From: Burkholderiales bacterium
GTDB lineage: Bacteria > Pseudomonadota > Gammaproteobacteria > Burkholderiales > SHXO01
Assembly (NCBI GenBank): GCA_020854105.1
Contig: JADZGB010000026.1
Location: 62,001-126,000 of the forward strand
DNA length: 64,000 bases
Reading direction: 5' to 3'
Positions 9,578-19,000 of the stretch are shown here, one piece after another. Under the pieces are notes generated by a model. That model made no database searches, was not told the origin of the DNA, and was given only the letters and a program-made list of their open reading frames with translations. Each line of letters begins with the position of its first letter. Position 1 is the stretch's first letter. The position numbers and the translations under genes are program-made.

Positions 9578-10996
9578 CTACTGGATCTTCGCCTGGGTGC
9601 GGCGGATGGACGCCTCGAGTTCGACGCGGCGGTCCTTCTGGAGGCAGGTGATCAGCTGGCTGTGCGCCATGTTCTCGCACTCGCCCTCGGCGACCACCGA
9701 ATTGCGCTCGCCACGCCCCTCGACCTTCAGCTTGTTGAGCGGAATGCCCTGGTCGACCAGATAGCGCGCCACGGCCCACGCGCGCCGATCGGACAGCTGC
9801 TGGTTGTATTCGGGCGCACCCAGACGGTCGGTGTAGCCGATGATGTCCAGGCGATCCCACTCGGCTTCGTGCAGGCGCATCGCCAGTTCGTCCAGCACCA
9901 CCCTCACTTCGTCGCGCAGCACTGCCTTGTCGAAGTCGAACTGGCCCTCCTCGTCCACGCCCACCGACAACGGCAGCATGCCGCCCAGGGTCTGCGCGCT
10001 CACTTCCTCTTCCACGCGCACGTTCTTGCCCGGCGCCTCGATCATGCCCACGGCTTCGGCATCCGGACCGCCGGCTGCGGATCCGTCCGCACCTGCGCCC
10101 GATCCGTCTGCGCCGCCGGCACCACCGGCCGCGCCGCCGGCATCACCGACCGTGCCGTCGGCCGCGGTCGCGCCGCCGGTCGTGCCAGCACCATCTGCCG
10201 TGCCGTCGACTGCGCCCTCGCCGCCCGCCGCGCCACCGCCACCGGCAATGCCGTCCGCTCCGTTCGCGCCGCCGGCCGCGCCAGCGCCACCGGCCGTTCC
10301 ATCGGCCCCGGTCGCGCCACCGGCACCCGCACCGGCGTCGCCGGCGGCTCCACCGGCAGCACCACCCGCGCCATTCCCGCTGGTTAGGTCGCTCGCAGCA
10401 CCGTCCGCGCCGTGCCTCCCATCCGCAGTCGAGCCGCTCGCGCCGTCCGCGCCCGAAGCGCCATCCGCGCCGCCGGCAGCCGCGCCGCCTGCACCGCCCG
10501 CGCCATTCACTGCGCCTGCGCCATCGGTTCCGATCGCTCCGGCACCCGCCGAACCGCTGTCGTCGCTCGCGCCGTCTGCGCCGCTCGCGAATGCGTCGTC
10601 CGCGCCACCCGTCCCACCTTCGCCACCGGCTGTCGCGTCGCCGGCATCTCCTCCGGCACCCGCTCCGCTGGCGCTGCCATCGCCGGTACCGCCGGCTCCG
10701 CCCGCACCCGCCTGTGCACCGGCTCCGCCCGTCGCACCGCCCGCACTTGCAGCCCCCGCGCCGTCCGCGGCTCCGGCGCCCCCGGCGCCCGCCCCCTGTC
10801 CTGCCGTGGAGCCCGAGGCACCACCGGCACCAGCACCTGCTCCCGCCTGAGCGCCGGAGGACATGGAGGAATCACTGCCCGCCGCCGGGCTACGCCAGCT
10901 GCTGGCGCAACCACCAAGCGCGGCCGCCATCAGCAGCGCGAGCGAGGCCGATGCGAGGCGTTTCGGGCACGAACCGGAGAAGGAGGGTCGAGTCAT
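9578..10996 (-). CDS. OmpA-family lipoprotein with a giant Gly/Ala-rich low-complexity linker
   Basis: A 472-residue protein in three parts. Residues 1-30 are a lipoprotein signal with lipobox LGGC (Cys30). Residues about 49-315 are almost entirely Gly and Ala with scattered Asp, Ser and Thr (GAGGAGGADGA-type runs). Residues about 345-472 are an OmpA C-domain with DIIGYTDRLGAPEYNQQLSDRR and VEGRGERNSV, which binds diaminopimelate of peptidoglycan. It should tether outer membrane to cell wall through a long flexible spacer. A GAGG ribosome site precedes the ATG. The C-domain is ordinary; the linker is very long for a Pal/OmpA lipoprotein. Confidence 0.88.
   Translation of the reverse strand: MTRPSFSGSCPKRLASASLALLMAAALGGCASSWRSPAAGSDSSMSSGAQAGAGAGAGGASGSTAGQGAGAGGAGAADGAGAASAGGATGGAGAQAGAGGAGGTGDGSASGAGAGGDAGDATAGGEGGTGGADDAFASGADGASDDSGSAGAGAIGTDGAGAVNGAGGAGGAAAGGADGASGADGASGSTADGRHGADGAASDLTSGNGAGGAAGGAAGDAGAGAGGATGADGTAGGAGAAGGANGADGIAGGGGAAGGEGAVDGTADGAGTTGGATAADGTVGDAGGAAGGAGGADGSGAGADGSAAGGPDAEAVGMIEAPGKNVRVEEEVSAQTLGGMLPLSVGVDEEGQFDFDKAVLRDEVRVVLDELAMRLHEAEWDRLDIIGYTDRLGAPEYNQQLSDRRAWAVARYLVDQGIPLNKLKVEGRGERNSVVAEGECENMAHSQLITCLQKDRRVELEASIRRTQAKIQ
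10052..10852 (-). repeat. Low-complexity coding repeat (Gly/Ala-rich linker)
   Basis: About 800 bases of imperfect short repeats (GCCGGC, GGCGGT and GCGCCG variants) inside the OmpA lipoprotein gene encode the Gly/Ala linker. The unit is irregular, not a fixed-length tandem repeat. It is prone to replication slippage and assembly error, so linker length may vary between strains. Confidence 0.85.
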
Positions 10997-11076
10997 GGCA
11001 GAGCTACTCCTGAGAAGCTGGCGCTTGAACGCCGAGATGGACCGCTATCGGCTGTCCGCATACAGCCTTGAATGAT

Positions 11077-11139
11077 GATCGCCTGAATGAATATCGCCCG
11101 AACGAGATCGCCCGAACGAGATCGCCCGAAGGAGATTGC
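11077..11139. repeat. 14-bp tandem repeat, about four and a half units
   Basis: Units read GATCGCCTGAATGA, TATCGCCCGAACGA, GATCGCCCGAACGA and GATCGCCCGAAGGA, then a partial copy, with one inserted A after the first. It lies in the 783-base gap between the OmpA gene start (10996) and the PQQ dehydrogenase start (11780). Besides this array and the palindromic repeats near 11412-11520, I see no gene in that gap. Confidence 0.8.
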
Positions 11140-11411
11140 ACGGTGCCGCCGGCATCGCGGAACGGCCGGAGAACGCGGTGCCGCCCGGACCGCGCCTGGC
11201 AGCGGGAAAGACGTGCGGCACGCAGACCGCGCCGCGCAGTGAACGTCGCAATCATTCCTCGTCGCGCGAGCGCGAGTCTACCGCGCCCGCACTGCAAATC
11301 TCAACCTTCACGCAGCGATTCGCGGCCGCACGCCCGCATCGCGTGGTCACCGCGCAACGCTCCTACTCGCGTACCAGCCCGCGGGATCCACGTTGCACAA
11401 CACCCTTTCGT

Positions 11412-11520
11412 TTTTCGCTGGGTCCCGGCCTCCGGATCAAGGCACTCCGGGGCAGGTTCCGCCGGGACCACGGCGCTTCGTGTCTTGCTGAGGCCGGCGT
11501 TCGCCGGGACGACGGCGCTT
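11412..11520. repeat. Palindromic repeat cluster upstream of the PQQ dehydrogenase
   Basis: A long form (GGTCCCGGCCTCCGGATCAA, then GGCACTCCGGGGCAGG and a CGCCGGGACCACGG arm) is followed by a second hairpin around TTCGCCGGGACGACGG. A possible -10 box (TATACT) lies about 80 bases further on, near 11600, which could serve the PQQ dehydrogenase gene. Confidence 0.7.
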
Positions 11521-11779
11521 CGTTGCTCGACGATCATCTCGTGTCGGCGATTGCGTGTGCTGCGCGGCGTCCGCGATGCAGATTGTCGAGAGAGGCGAAG
11601 TATACTGGCAGCGCTTCATCGCGCCGCGCATTTCGCGCACAGTTCACCGGGCGCGCGCCTCGCAATCTGCTCGTCCAGATGTCGCTGCCATGCAACGCAG
11701 CCGCTGCGCCACTGTGCGCGGGAACCAGCGCCTCGGCTGTGCGGACCAACCGCATCACTTCTACAAGGATGACCTGGCG

Positions 11780-12934
11780 ATGATCAGCAGAAGACGCTTC
11801 CTCCTCACCTCGTCGGTCGCTCTGGTCGCCGGCGCATGGTTGACGCCTGCAGCCGACGCTGCCGTCACGCTCAAGACGTCGAAGACGCAGTCCTATCTGG
11901 TCAAGCTCGTCATCCTTACCGACCGGCTCGATTTTCCGTGGGGCATGGCATTCATGCCCGACGGCAGCATGCTCGTCACCGAGCGTCCGGGACGGCTGCG
12001 TGTGGTCTATCCGGATGGAGGCATCCAGCGCGAAGCGCTGAAGGGATTGCCGCCCATCGTCGAAGTGGGTCAGGGCGGACTGATGGACGTCGCCCTGCAT
12101 CCGCACTTCGCCGACAACGGTCTGGTGTATCTGTCATATGCCGCGCAGGGAGAAGGCGGCGTGGGCACCGAGGTGCTGCGCGGCCGCTTCGCCAGGGATC
12201 GTCTGGACGACGTGAAGGTGATCTTCCGCATGCAGCCCAAGTCGCGCAGCGGCGTGCACTTCGGCTCGCGCCTCGCATTCGATCGCGACGGCCGCCTGTT
12301 CGTCACCCTCGGCGACCGCGGCGCCAAGGACCGTGCACAAAGGCTCGACGACGACGCCGGTTCCATCGTCCGCATCAGTGACGACGGCAGCATTCCTCCG
12401 GACAACCCGTTCGTGGGCCGCGCCGGCGTGCGTCCCGAGATCTACGCCTATGGCAACCGCAACGTCCAGGGCGCGGCCATCCATCCCGGCAGCGGCGCGC
12501 TCTGGATCCACGAGCACGGGCCGCAGGGCGGGGACGAGCTGAACGTCGTGCGCGCGGGCGCCAACTACGGCTGGCCCCTGGTGTCCTACGGCGTGAACTA
12601 CGGCGTGGGCACGCGCATCGGGGAAGGCACGCAGAAGCCGGGCACCGAGCAGCCGCTTCACGTGTGGGTGCCGTCCATCGCACCCTCGGGAATGGCGTTC
12701 TACACCGGCGACCGATTCCCGAAATGGAAGGACAACCTGCTGGTCGGCGGCTTGCGCAGCCGGGCGCTGGTGCGCCTGGTCCTGGAGGACGAGCGCGTGG
12801 TCTCGGAGGAGCGCATGCTCGTCAACGACCTGGGGCGCATCCGCGACGTGCGGGTCGGGCCGGATGGCCTGGTCTATCTGCTCGTGGACTCGAACCACGG
12901 ACTGCTGGTGCGCGTGGAGCCAGCGGAACAGTAA
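11780..12934 (+). CDS. PQQ-dependent aldose sugar dehydrogenase, Tat-exported
   Basis: A 384-residue soluble PQQ glucose/aldose dehydrogenase-type propeller that would oxidise aldoses to lactones in the periplasm. The Tat signal is MISRRRFLLTSSVALVAGAW. Family blocks: DFPWGMAFMPDGSMLVTERP, GGLMDVALHPHFADNG, GVHFGSRLAFDRDGRLFVTL with the catalytic-base His, YAYGNRNVQGAAIHPGSG, IHEHGPQGGDELN and NYGWPLVSYGVNY, which line the PQQ/Ca site. The start has AAGGA upstream. Longer in-frame openings lack a signal and were not used. Its lactone product could feed the SMP-30 lactonases in this window (inference). Confidence 0.9.
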   Translation: MISRRRFLLTSSVALVAGAWLTPAADAAVTLKTSKTQSYLVKLVILTDRLDFPWGMAFMPDGSMLVTERPGRLRVVYPDGGIQREALKGLPPIVEVGQGGLMDVALHPHFADNGLVYLSYAAQGEGGVGTEVLRGRFARDRLDDVKVIFRMQPKSRSGVHFGSRLAFDRDGRLFVTLGDRGAKDRAQRLDDDAGSIVRISDDGSIPPDNPFVGRAGVRPEIYAYGNRNVQGAAIHPGSGALWIHEHGPQGGDELNVVRAGANYGWPLVSYGVNYGVGTRIGEGTQKPGTEQPLHVWVPSIAPSGMAFYTGDRFPKWKDNLLVGGLRSRALVRLVLEDERVVSEERMLVNDLGRIRDVRVGPDGLVYLLVDSNHGLLVRVEPAEQ

Positions 12935-12978
12935 CCGGCGCAGCAGTGGCCAGCGGAACGGCGACCGGCGCAGCAGCA
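12919..12978. repeat. 30-bp direct repeat overlapping the PQQ dehydrogenase stop
   Basis: Two adjacent copies of a 30-base unit starting GCCAGCGGAAC and ending CCGGCGCAGCAG differ at a few bases. The first copy encodes the last codons and stop of the dehydrogenase; the second lies wholly downstream. It looks like a recent duplication of the gene end. Confidence 0.75.
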
Positions 12979-13031
12979 GCCGGCATCGACCTTGCATGGG
13001 ACCGCGCCCGGTACACTACAATCCCGGCCAC

Positions 13032-13610
13032 ATGAAACGTCTCCTGTTGCTGCCGGCAGCCCTGCTTCATTCGGTACACGCGTGGGCGGCACCCGCGTCC
13101 GTGATGTCGGAGCCGGTCGTGATCGTGGCCGACACGACCGATGCAACGCCTGCCGTGCCGCCACCCGCACCATTGGGCGAAGTGCCCCCGGCGAGCGCCA
13201 CGAGCGCGCCACGAGCCGACGAAGGCCCCGGCGTGATGCACGAAGTCGTCCTGCAGGCCCTCGCCCTGCTCGGCACTCCCTACCGCTGGGCCGGACAGTC
13301 ACCCAGCGGCGGATTCGACTGCAGCGGCCTGGTGAGCCACGTGGTGCAGCAGGCGCTGGGCATTGCACTGCCGCGCAGCGCTGCAGCAATGAGCCGGATC
13401 GGTGCCGCCATCGAGCGCTCCGCGCTGCACGCAGGCGATCTGCTGTTCTTCGTCACCCGCAGGACCGGCGTATCGCACGTCGGCATCTATATCGGCGACG
13501 GGCGCTTCGTGCACGCCACCCGCAGCGGGGGCGAAGTGCGCGTCTCGGCACTCGGCGAGCGCTACTGGTCGACGCGCTACGCAGGTGCCCGGCGCATCGC
13601 CGGCGACTGA
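13032..13610 (+). CDS. NlpC/P60 (C40) peptidoglycan endopeptidase
   Basis: A 192-residue secreted cell-wall hydrolase. Residues 1-20 are a signal peptide (MKRLLLLPAALLHSVHAWA), then a Pro/Ala-rich spacer to about 75. The NlpC/P60 domain follows with catalytic Cys in GGFDCSGLVSHV, His in VSHVGIYIGDG, and a third polar residue in FVHATRSGG. It cleaves gamma-D-Glu-mDAP stem-peptide bonds during wall growth. The start was chosen for the signal peptide; an earlier in-frame opening reads through the preceding repeat. It is probably monocistronic. Confidence 0.9.
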   Translation: MKRLLLLPAALLHSVHAWAAPASVMSEPVVIVADTTDATPAVPPPAPLGEVPPASATSAPRADEGPGVMHEVVLQALALLGTPYRWAGQSPSGGFDCSGLVSHVVQQALGIALPRSAAAMSRIGAAIERSALHAGDLLFFVTRRTGVSHVGIYIGDGRFVHATRSGGEVRVSALGERYWSTRYAGARRIAGD

Positions 13611-13620
13611 CCGGCCCGGC

Positions 13621-13968
13621 TCAGGTGACCGGATCGCGGCTCATGCTGATCCAGGATGTCAGGATCACGAAGATCACCGACGCAGATACGCAACTGCCGC
13701 TGTAGCAGCACGCGGCCGCATAGGTCAGCTGCAGCGGGTGCTCGAACAGCACGCCCAGACCGTAGCCCGCCCCGCACACGAAGCACCAGCGACGCAGATA
13801 CGTGAGCAGATGATGTCGCCGCTCCCGGTTGATGCGCCAGGCCGCGGCCCGCTCCATCAGCGATCCACGCGTGACGTCGTGGAACAGCCAGCCGAAGAAG
13901 AAATAGCGGTACAGCAGACGTGCGAGCGGCTCGATCGGCTGCACTGCCGACGCGTGATTCTGGTTCAT
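13621..13968 (-). CDS. Small membrane protein of unknown function
   Basis: 115 residues. The N-terminal third is basic and aromatic (LARLLYRYFFFGWLFHDV). The C-terminal half has Cys-rich hydrophobic segments, around FVCGAGYGLGVLF and the stretch YAAACCYSGSCVSASVIFVI. I do not recognise a named family. It lies 125 bases downstream of the AsmA gene on the same strand, so it may share its transcript, and converges with the NlpC gene ten bases away. The Cys residues near the membrane could bind metal or form disulfides, but nothing proves this. Confidence 0.6.
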   Translation of the reverse strand: MNQNHASAVQPIEPLARLLYRYFFFGWLFHDVTRGSLMERAAAWRINRERRHHLLTYLRRWCFVCGAGYGLGVLFEHPLQLTYAAACCYSGSCVSASVIFVILTSWISMSRDPVT

Positions 13969-14093
13969 CGGAGGTTCTTCCTCGCTTCGCTGCGTAGCTA
14001 ACGTGCCGGGAGATTGTTGCCGGCCCGGATAATCCAGCCGCCGGAACGGATGCCGCGCCGGAACGTCGAGCAAGCAGCCAGCCCGATCACGCA

Positions 14094-17000
14094 CTACTGC
14101 GCCGCCGGGCCTTGCTCGATCGCACGCACGCCGGCACTGCAGACATCCTTGCCGTCGCGCGGCAGCCTGCCCTGCACCAGTTTCTGTATCGGGACGACGA
14201 AGATGGAGGTTAGCAGCCTGAGCGTCGTTTCGGCGACACCCCCGGGTGCCACGCCGATCTCGGGATCGCTCAGCGTGCCGGTCGCCGAGATCGGCGTGGC
14301 GAGGCTGAAGAACTGCGCCGACTTTGCCTTGGGCGAGAGCCGGAAATCCAGACGCTCGCTGTCGAAATCCACCTTGCCCTCGCCGATCACGCGCATCCGG
14401 CTGGTATCGATGAGCAGCGCCTCCTGGGTGAGCTTGCCATCGCGCAGATCGAAGCGGCCGATTGCGCAGTTGACCCTGGACTCCTTGGATGGATCCACGG
14501 CGGGAACGAGTGCCATGAACAGATTGACCGCCCAAAGGTCGAAGATGCCCGCGCGCATGTTGCGCGGCCACACGGCCACGTCGATGCGACCGTCGCTGTG
14601 CGCCATGACGGCATCGAGCGTGGGCGCACGTCCGCTGATATCCAGATGCAGGCTGACCAGTCCCTCGAAGTCGGTGCCCGGCTTGACGCGCCGCGCAAGG
14701 ATGCCGTAGTCGAAGCGGTCGGCGGCGATCTGCATGCTCACCGCGACGTCGCGCCCGGTCGGTTCATAGGTCGCGGCGAATCGCGCCGAGCCGCCGGGAA
14801 CCTCCACCTGTGCCGGTCCGAACTCGAGGCGTCCCTGTGCAAGCTGCGCGTGCAGGGCGCCGCTGCCCAGCCGGTCGCTGCCCGACAGGACCTCGTCGAC
14901 ACGCACGTCCAGGTAGGCATCCATGCGGCGCAACGTCTCCGGACTGAGCAGGCGCTGGCCCTCGGCGGCGGCTTCCTTCGCCCGCGCGCGCATCTGCTCC
15001 ACGTCCATCGTGCTGTCGTTCTGCTGCGCGCCGGACGCCTTCCGCTCGAAGGGCGACCACGTCCCGAACTGGAAGTCGTCCAACTGCACGCGGGGCGCCG
15101 CGAGCTTGACGTCGACGCGCGGGCGCTGTGCTGCGCTGACATAACTGCCCTGTCCCACCAGGCGACTGTCGCCCACGCGTAGCGCCAGATCCGGCACTTC
15201 GTAGCCGCGCGCGGAGGCGACGAAGCGCCCGCTCAGCGACCACGGTCCCCAGGGCGGCAATTCCACGCGCGCGAGCCGGTTCATCGAATCCAGGCGCTCG
15301 CCCTGGATCCTCAATCCCAGCTCGCCCTCGGCCTGCGTGATGGGCACCTTCACCCGCCCGTCGAGCTGCAGGATGGCGCCCGCGGCCTGCGCACGCAGCG
15401 CGAACGGCACCTTGTCCTCGCCCGCGAGGAAGCTCAGTGCAGTACCTGTCGTCACGCCGATGGCGACCGGCGTCTCGTCGATCATGCCGTGGAGGTCCAC
15501 GCGCATGGGCTGTCCCGGCTCGGCCAGTGCACGGCCGTTGTCGACGTCCACCTTGACCAGGGGCTTGCCGGCCGGGTCGGTGAGAACCAGGCTGCCGTCC
15601 TCCAGGTTCGCATCCAGCTCCGACTTCGCGAGCATCTCGCCGAGGCGGCTGCCGCGCCCGATGAGCTGCAGGCGCAGGGAATCCACCTGCGCCTGGATGC
15701 CCTTGGCGACGTTGAGCCGGCGCAGCAGCTCGCCCACGTCGACCGCATTGGCCGCCACCCACAACGAGGCCTGCGGCACGCTGCCGCGCAGGTCCAGCGC
15801 AATCGCCCCGGAGAAGGCGGTGCCGGCGATGCGCGCGGAGAACGGCGAGGGCTCCATCCTGCCCTGGCGGATGCGGCCGTCGAACGCGACATCGGTGGTG
15901 TGCGCGGGCTTCATCGCCACGTGCTCGACGCGCACCGCCACGTCCGCGTCGCTGAGATCGATGCCCTGCGGGAGAATCGGCAGATCCAGCGTGTTGCGCG
16001 GTGCGTCGTCTTTGGGCTCGGGTGGCGAAGGCGGCAGCATGCTGTCCAGTTCGGGCACGTCCAGCCGCTGCACGTCGAGGCGCGCCTGGATCAGCGGGCT
16101 GGTGCGCAGGCCGACGCGGGCAAACTCGCCGCTCATGCGCGTGTTGCCGAGGCGGAACCGATAATCGGACAGGCGCCATTCGTCGGCCGTGGCGCGCGCA
16201 CGGCCCTCGAGCAGCAGCGGCACGTTCGCCTTCGGCGACAGGCCCAGCCAGCGGCCGACATCCCCCGCACGCTCGGCCGCGAGGCGGAAACGCAGCTCGC
16301 TGCCGCCATCGGCCTGCGGTGCAGCGAGCGTGCCCTGCATCTGCAGCGTCGCTCCCGTGGCCCGGGCCCTCAGTTCGATGGGCGAGCGCAGCGTGCGCGC
16401 GAGCGTCGGCAGGTCGGTTGCGCTGAAGCGTGCGTCGAAGGACTCCTGCAGCAGAGTCCCGCGCGCGCGTCCGCTGAGCGGCTTCGCACTCGGCAGGCGC
16501 ACCTCGAAGTCGTCGAGCCGGAACTCGACCGGCCGGCCGCCTTCGAGATTGCCGTACGACAGCCTGCCGTCCTCGATGCCCAGTCGCACGTCCACCGTGC
16601 GCGTGAGCTGCCCGAGGTTCTCGCCCTGCCCGGCGAGGCGGAACAGGAAGCTGCCCACGTCGCCCTGCACGCCGCGCACGCCGGCAAGCAGTTCGGCCAG
16701 TCCGCCCAGTCGGGTCCTGCGCGCCTTCAGCTCCAGCAGGAAGGTGGGCTGCGGCGCGCTGCCATCGACATCCATCACGCCTTCGAGGGGAACCTGGGCG
16801 ATGGTCGCCTGCACCGGCGCGTGCAGCCTGCCTGCCGCCAGTTCCAGCTTCAGGCGTGCATCACGCACATCCCCGGGCAGCGACAGCCAGCGCGCCACGC
16901 TCAAATCGAGATCGGCGTCCATCCGGCTCAGCACGCGCAGGCTGAACGTCTGCTGCTCGAGTTCGCGGTAGGTGTCGAGCAGGCTGCGCGGCGGTTCGTC

Positions 17001-18191
17001 GTCGGGCGCCGCCTGCATCCCGAGGAAGGGCCGCAGATCGAGCGTGGGAAGGATCAGGGCACCGCTCAGCTTCGGACGCGGGCCGCCGGCGTCGTATCGC
17101 AGGTCGCCCTCCAGCGTGGTTCGTCCCATCACCCCGCGCAGCTGCGACAGTTCGATGCGCGGGCCGTCCCAGCGCACACGCGCACTGAGTGCGGTCGCGC
17201 CGAGCTCCGGCAGTTCGATCTGCAGCAGGCGCTCCACCTGCGTGAGATCCTCGGTCCCCAGCCCCAGCAGCAGGTCGAGCTGCTCGCCCCGTACATTGCG
17301 CGATACCGTGCCCTCCACCTGCAGCGCGGTGCCGAGGAAGTCGAAGCCGAGCCGGACCGGCCAGTTCACCTCGCTGGCGAACAACTCGCTCACCTTGCCG
17401 CCCGTGAAAGTCAGCGCGTACGGGAATTTCTTCTCCACGTTGCCGCGCAGGCGCACCGTCACCGGCTGATCGTGCGGCGCGGCTGCCTTCAGTTCCTCCA
17501 GCTGGAAGTAGTGGCGCGACCCGGCCGCAGCCGCGAAGTACTCCACCGAGAGATTGCGCAGCGAGACGTCGCGCACGTCGACGTCGACCTCCGATACGCC
17601 GGACAGATCCGGCGCGCGCGCTGCGTCTTCGGCGGGAACGCGCCGGGCATCGCGTTCCAGCGCCGCGAAGCGCCAGTTGGCACGGCCATCGGCCGCGAGT
17701 TCGAGGTTCACGCGCACGTTCTCCGCGCTCAGCTCGTGCACACGGATCGCCTGCCCGACGAGCGCACCCAGATCGACATGCAGCCGCGCCTCGCCCAGAT
17801 AGGCGAAATCGGGAGAGGAGAAGCCGGGCGGGTTGGCGATGCGGATGCCGCCGACCTTGATCTGCGGTTGCAGCGACGGCACCAGTTCCAGCGGCCCCTC
17901 GAACGTCACGGCTCGACCGAGGCGCCTGGTCGCCGCTTCACCGAGGCGATCGCGCCACGGTCCCGCACTGAGCGTGATCTCGAAGCTCACGATGACGACG
18001 GCCGCGACGACGGGCAGCAGCACGATCAGCGCGAGCGCGGCAAGCAGCCAGCGCAGTGCGCGTCCGATCGGGGACGGCAGCTTCAAGGACGGACTCCGGA
18101 ACGTGGAATCATCGATTGCGCGCGCAGAGGGTTGCGTGTCGAAGGAACGCTCGAATCCGCGCACACGACGACGTGCACGCGTGTCGCGCAT
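14094..18191 (-). CDS. AsmA-family protein (large, repeating beta-groove lipid-transport type)
   Basis: A 1365-residue inner-membrane-anchored, mostly periplasmic protein. A basic N-terminus precedes one transmembrane helix (LLAALALIVLLPVVAAVVIV, about residues 49-68). The AsmA entry block follows with FEGPLELVPSLQPQIKVGGI. The C-terminal block has RMRVIGEGKVDFDSERLDFRL and GTLSDPEIGVAPGGVAE. AsmA/YhdP-type proteins are thought to move phospholipid between membranes. The ATG at 18191 gives a long cytosolic lead; a TTG at 18086 would start closer to the helix, so the start is uncertain. No partner gene apart from the small membrane protein downstream. Confidence 0.87.
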   Translation of the reverse strand: MRDTRARRRVRGFERSFDTQPSARAIDDSTFRSPSLKLPSPIGRALRWLLAALALIVLLPVVAAVVIVSFEITLSAGPWRDRLGEAATRRLGRAVTFEGPLELVPSLQPQIKVGGIRIANPPGFSSPDFAYLGEARLHVDLGALVGQAIRVHELSAENVRVNLELAADGRANWRFAALERDARRVPAEDAARAPDLSGVSEVDVDVRDVSLRNLSVEYFAAAAGSRHYFQLEELKAAAPHDQPVTVRLRGNVEKKFPYALTFTGGKVSELFASEVNWPVRLGFDFLGTALQVEGTVSRNVRGEQLDLLLGLGTEDLTQVERLLQIELPELGATALSARVRWDGPRIELSQLRGVMGRTTLEGDLRYDAGGPRPKLSGALILPTLDLRPFLGMQAAPDDEPPRSLLDTYRELEQQTFSLRVLSRMDADLDLSVARWLSLPGDVRDARLKLELAAGRLHAPVQATIAQVPLEGVMDVDGSAPQPTFLLELKARRTRLGGLAELLAGVRGVQGDVGSFLFRLAGQGENLGQLTRTVDVRLGIEDGRLSYGNLEGGRPVEFRLDDFEVRLPSAKPLSGRARGTLLQESFDARFSATDLPTLARTLRSPIELRARATGATLQMQGTLAAPQADGGSELRFRLAAERAGDVGRWLGLSPKANVPLLLEGRARATADEWRLSDYRFRLGNTRMSGEFARVGLRTSPLIQARLDVQRLDVPELDSMLPPSPPEPKDDAPRNTLDLPILPQGIDLSDADVAVRVEHVAMKPAHTTDVAFDGRIRQGRMEPSPFSARIAGTAFSGAIALDLRGSVPQASLWVAANAVDVGELLRRLNVAKGIQAQVDSLRLQLIGRGSRLGEMLAKSELDANLEDGSLVLTDPAGKPLVKVDVDNGRALAEPGQPMRVDLHGMIDETPVAIGVTTGTALSFLAGEDKVPFALRAQAAGAILQLDGRVKVPITQAEGELGLRIQGERLDSMNRLARVELPPWGPWSLSGRFVASARGYEVPDLALRVGDSRLVGQGSYVSAAQRPRVDVKLAAPRVQLDDFQFGTWSPFERKASGAQQNDSTMDVEQMRARAKEAAAEGQRLLSPETLRRMDAYLDVRVDEVLSGSDRLGSGALHAQLAQGRLEFGPAQVEVPGGSARFAATYEPTGRDVAVSMQIAADRFDYGILARRVKPGTDFEGLVSLHLDISGRAPTLDAVMAHSDGRIDVAVWPRNMRAGIFDLWAVNLFMALVPAVDPSKESRVNCAIGRFDLRDGKLTQEALLIDTSRMRVIGEGKVDFDSERLDFRLSPKAKSAQFFSLATPISATGTLSDPEIGVAPGGVAETTLRLLTSIFVVPIQKLVQGRLPRDGKDVCSAGVRAIEQGPAAQ

Positions 18192-18319
18192 TCTACGAGG
18201 CCGCGTGCGTGACCATGCGCAGCCTCATGCGCGGACAGGAAGCGGACAGGAAATTGATGCCAACGCGCTCGCAGTTTGGCATGATGGGACATCGAGATTT
18301 TTCTCGAGGAGACCTTGAT

Positions 18320-18862
18320 ATGAAACGAAAAATTTTTGTTATTTCGATGGCACTGGGGATCGGCGCGGCGGCTGTCGGCACATGGTCGACCCCTGCTCTC
18401 GCGGACGTGTTCCGCTGCGTGGCACCGGAAGGTGCGGTGACCTACAGCGACTCGGCGTGCGACGAGAACACGGTCGCATCCGCCAACCTCACCGACGCGG
18501 TGCGCACCTGCGACACGGCCGAATGCGAAAGTGCACTGCAGCAATCGCGCGAGCAGTCGATCGCGCGGCTACGTGAGGAGCGCGCGGCGCTGGTGCAGAT
18601 GCAGGAGATGCGCCTGCGGGCGGAGGCGCACGAACTGGATCGGCAGCTCAAGCTGGCCCAGATCGAGCGCCTGCAGGCCGGTGATCAGGAGCCGGTGGCC
18701 GGCGGCGCAGGCGTGTGGTGGCCGGCCTACCCGCTGTACCCGGTGGCCGATGGCGGTGCGCGGCCCTGCCGCGGCGCCCACTGTGCCGGGAAGCCGGGCG
18801 GCGGTGGCGGGCCCAAGCCCTACCCGCGCCCGCACAAGCGGGGCGGGGTAAGCTTCCGCTAG
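18320..18862 (+). CDS. Secreted DUF4124-like protein with coiled coil and Gly/Pro tail
   Basis: A 180-residue exported protein. It has a signal peptide ending near ALA (residue 28), then a DUF4124-like module DVFRCVAPEGAVTYSDSAC with paired Cys. A charged helical stretch (about 75-120) should form a coiled coil, and a low-complexity tail rich in Gly, Pro and Trp follows. The AT-rich first codons and GAGGAGACC ribosome site make the start secure. DUF4124 proteins are envelope proteins without a defined reaction. It stands alone, divergent from the AsmA gene. Confidence 0.75.
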   Translation: MKRKIFVISMALGIGAAAVGTWSTPALADVFRCVAPEGAVTYSDSACDENTVASANLTDAVRTCDTAECESALQQSREQSIARLREERAALVQMQEMRLRAEAHELDRQLKLAQIERLQAGDQEPVAGGAGVWWPAYPLYPVADGGARPCRGAHCAGKPGGGGGPKPYPRPHKRGGVSFR

Positions 18863-19000
18863 CCTGCGGGCAACCGGATCCCGCTGGCCAACCGAATCCG
18901 ACGGCCAACGAGACGAAGCGTTCCGGTTGTAAGCTCCATCCGCGGTATCTGCACCTGGCGCCGATACCGCGGCCTTCCTCCCGTCGCTCGGGAGCGGTCC

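Noticed and set aside
15489..18212. A 907-codon plus-strand open frame opposite the AsmA gene
   Set aside because: It mirrors a well-supported AsmA gene in high-GC DNA, with Arg/Gln/His-rich composition and no known domain.
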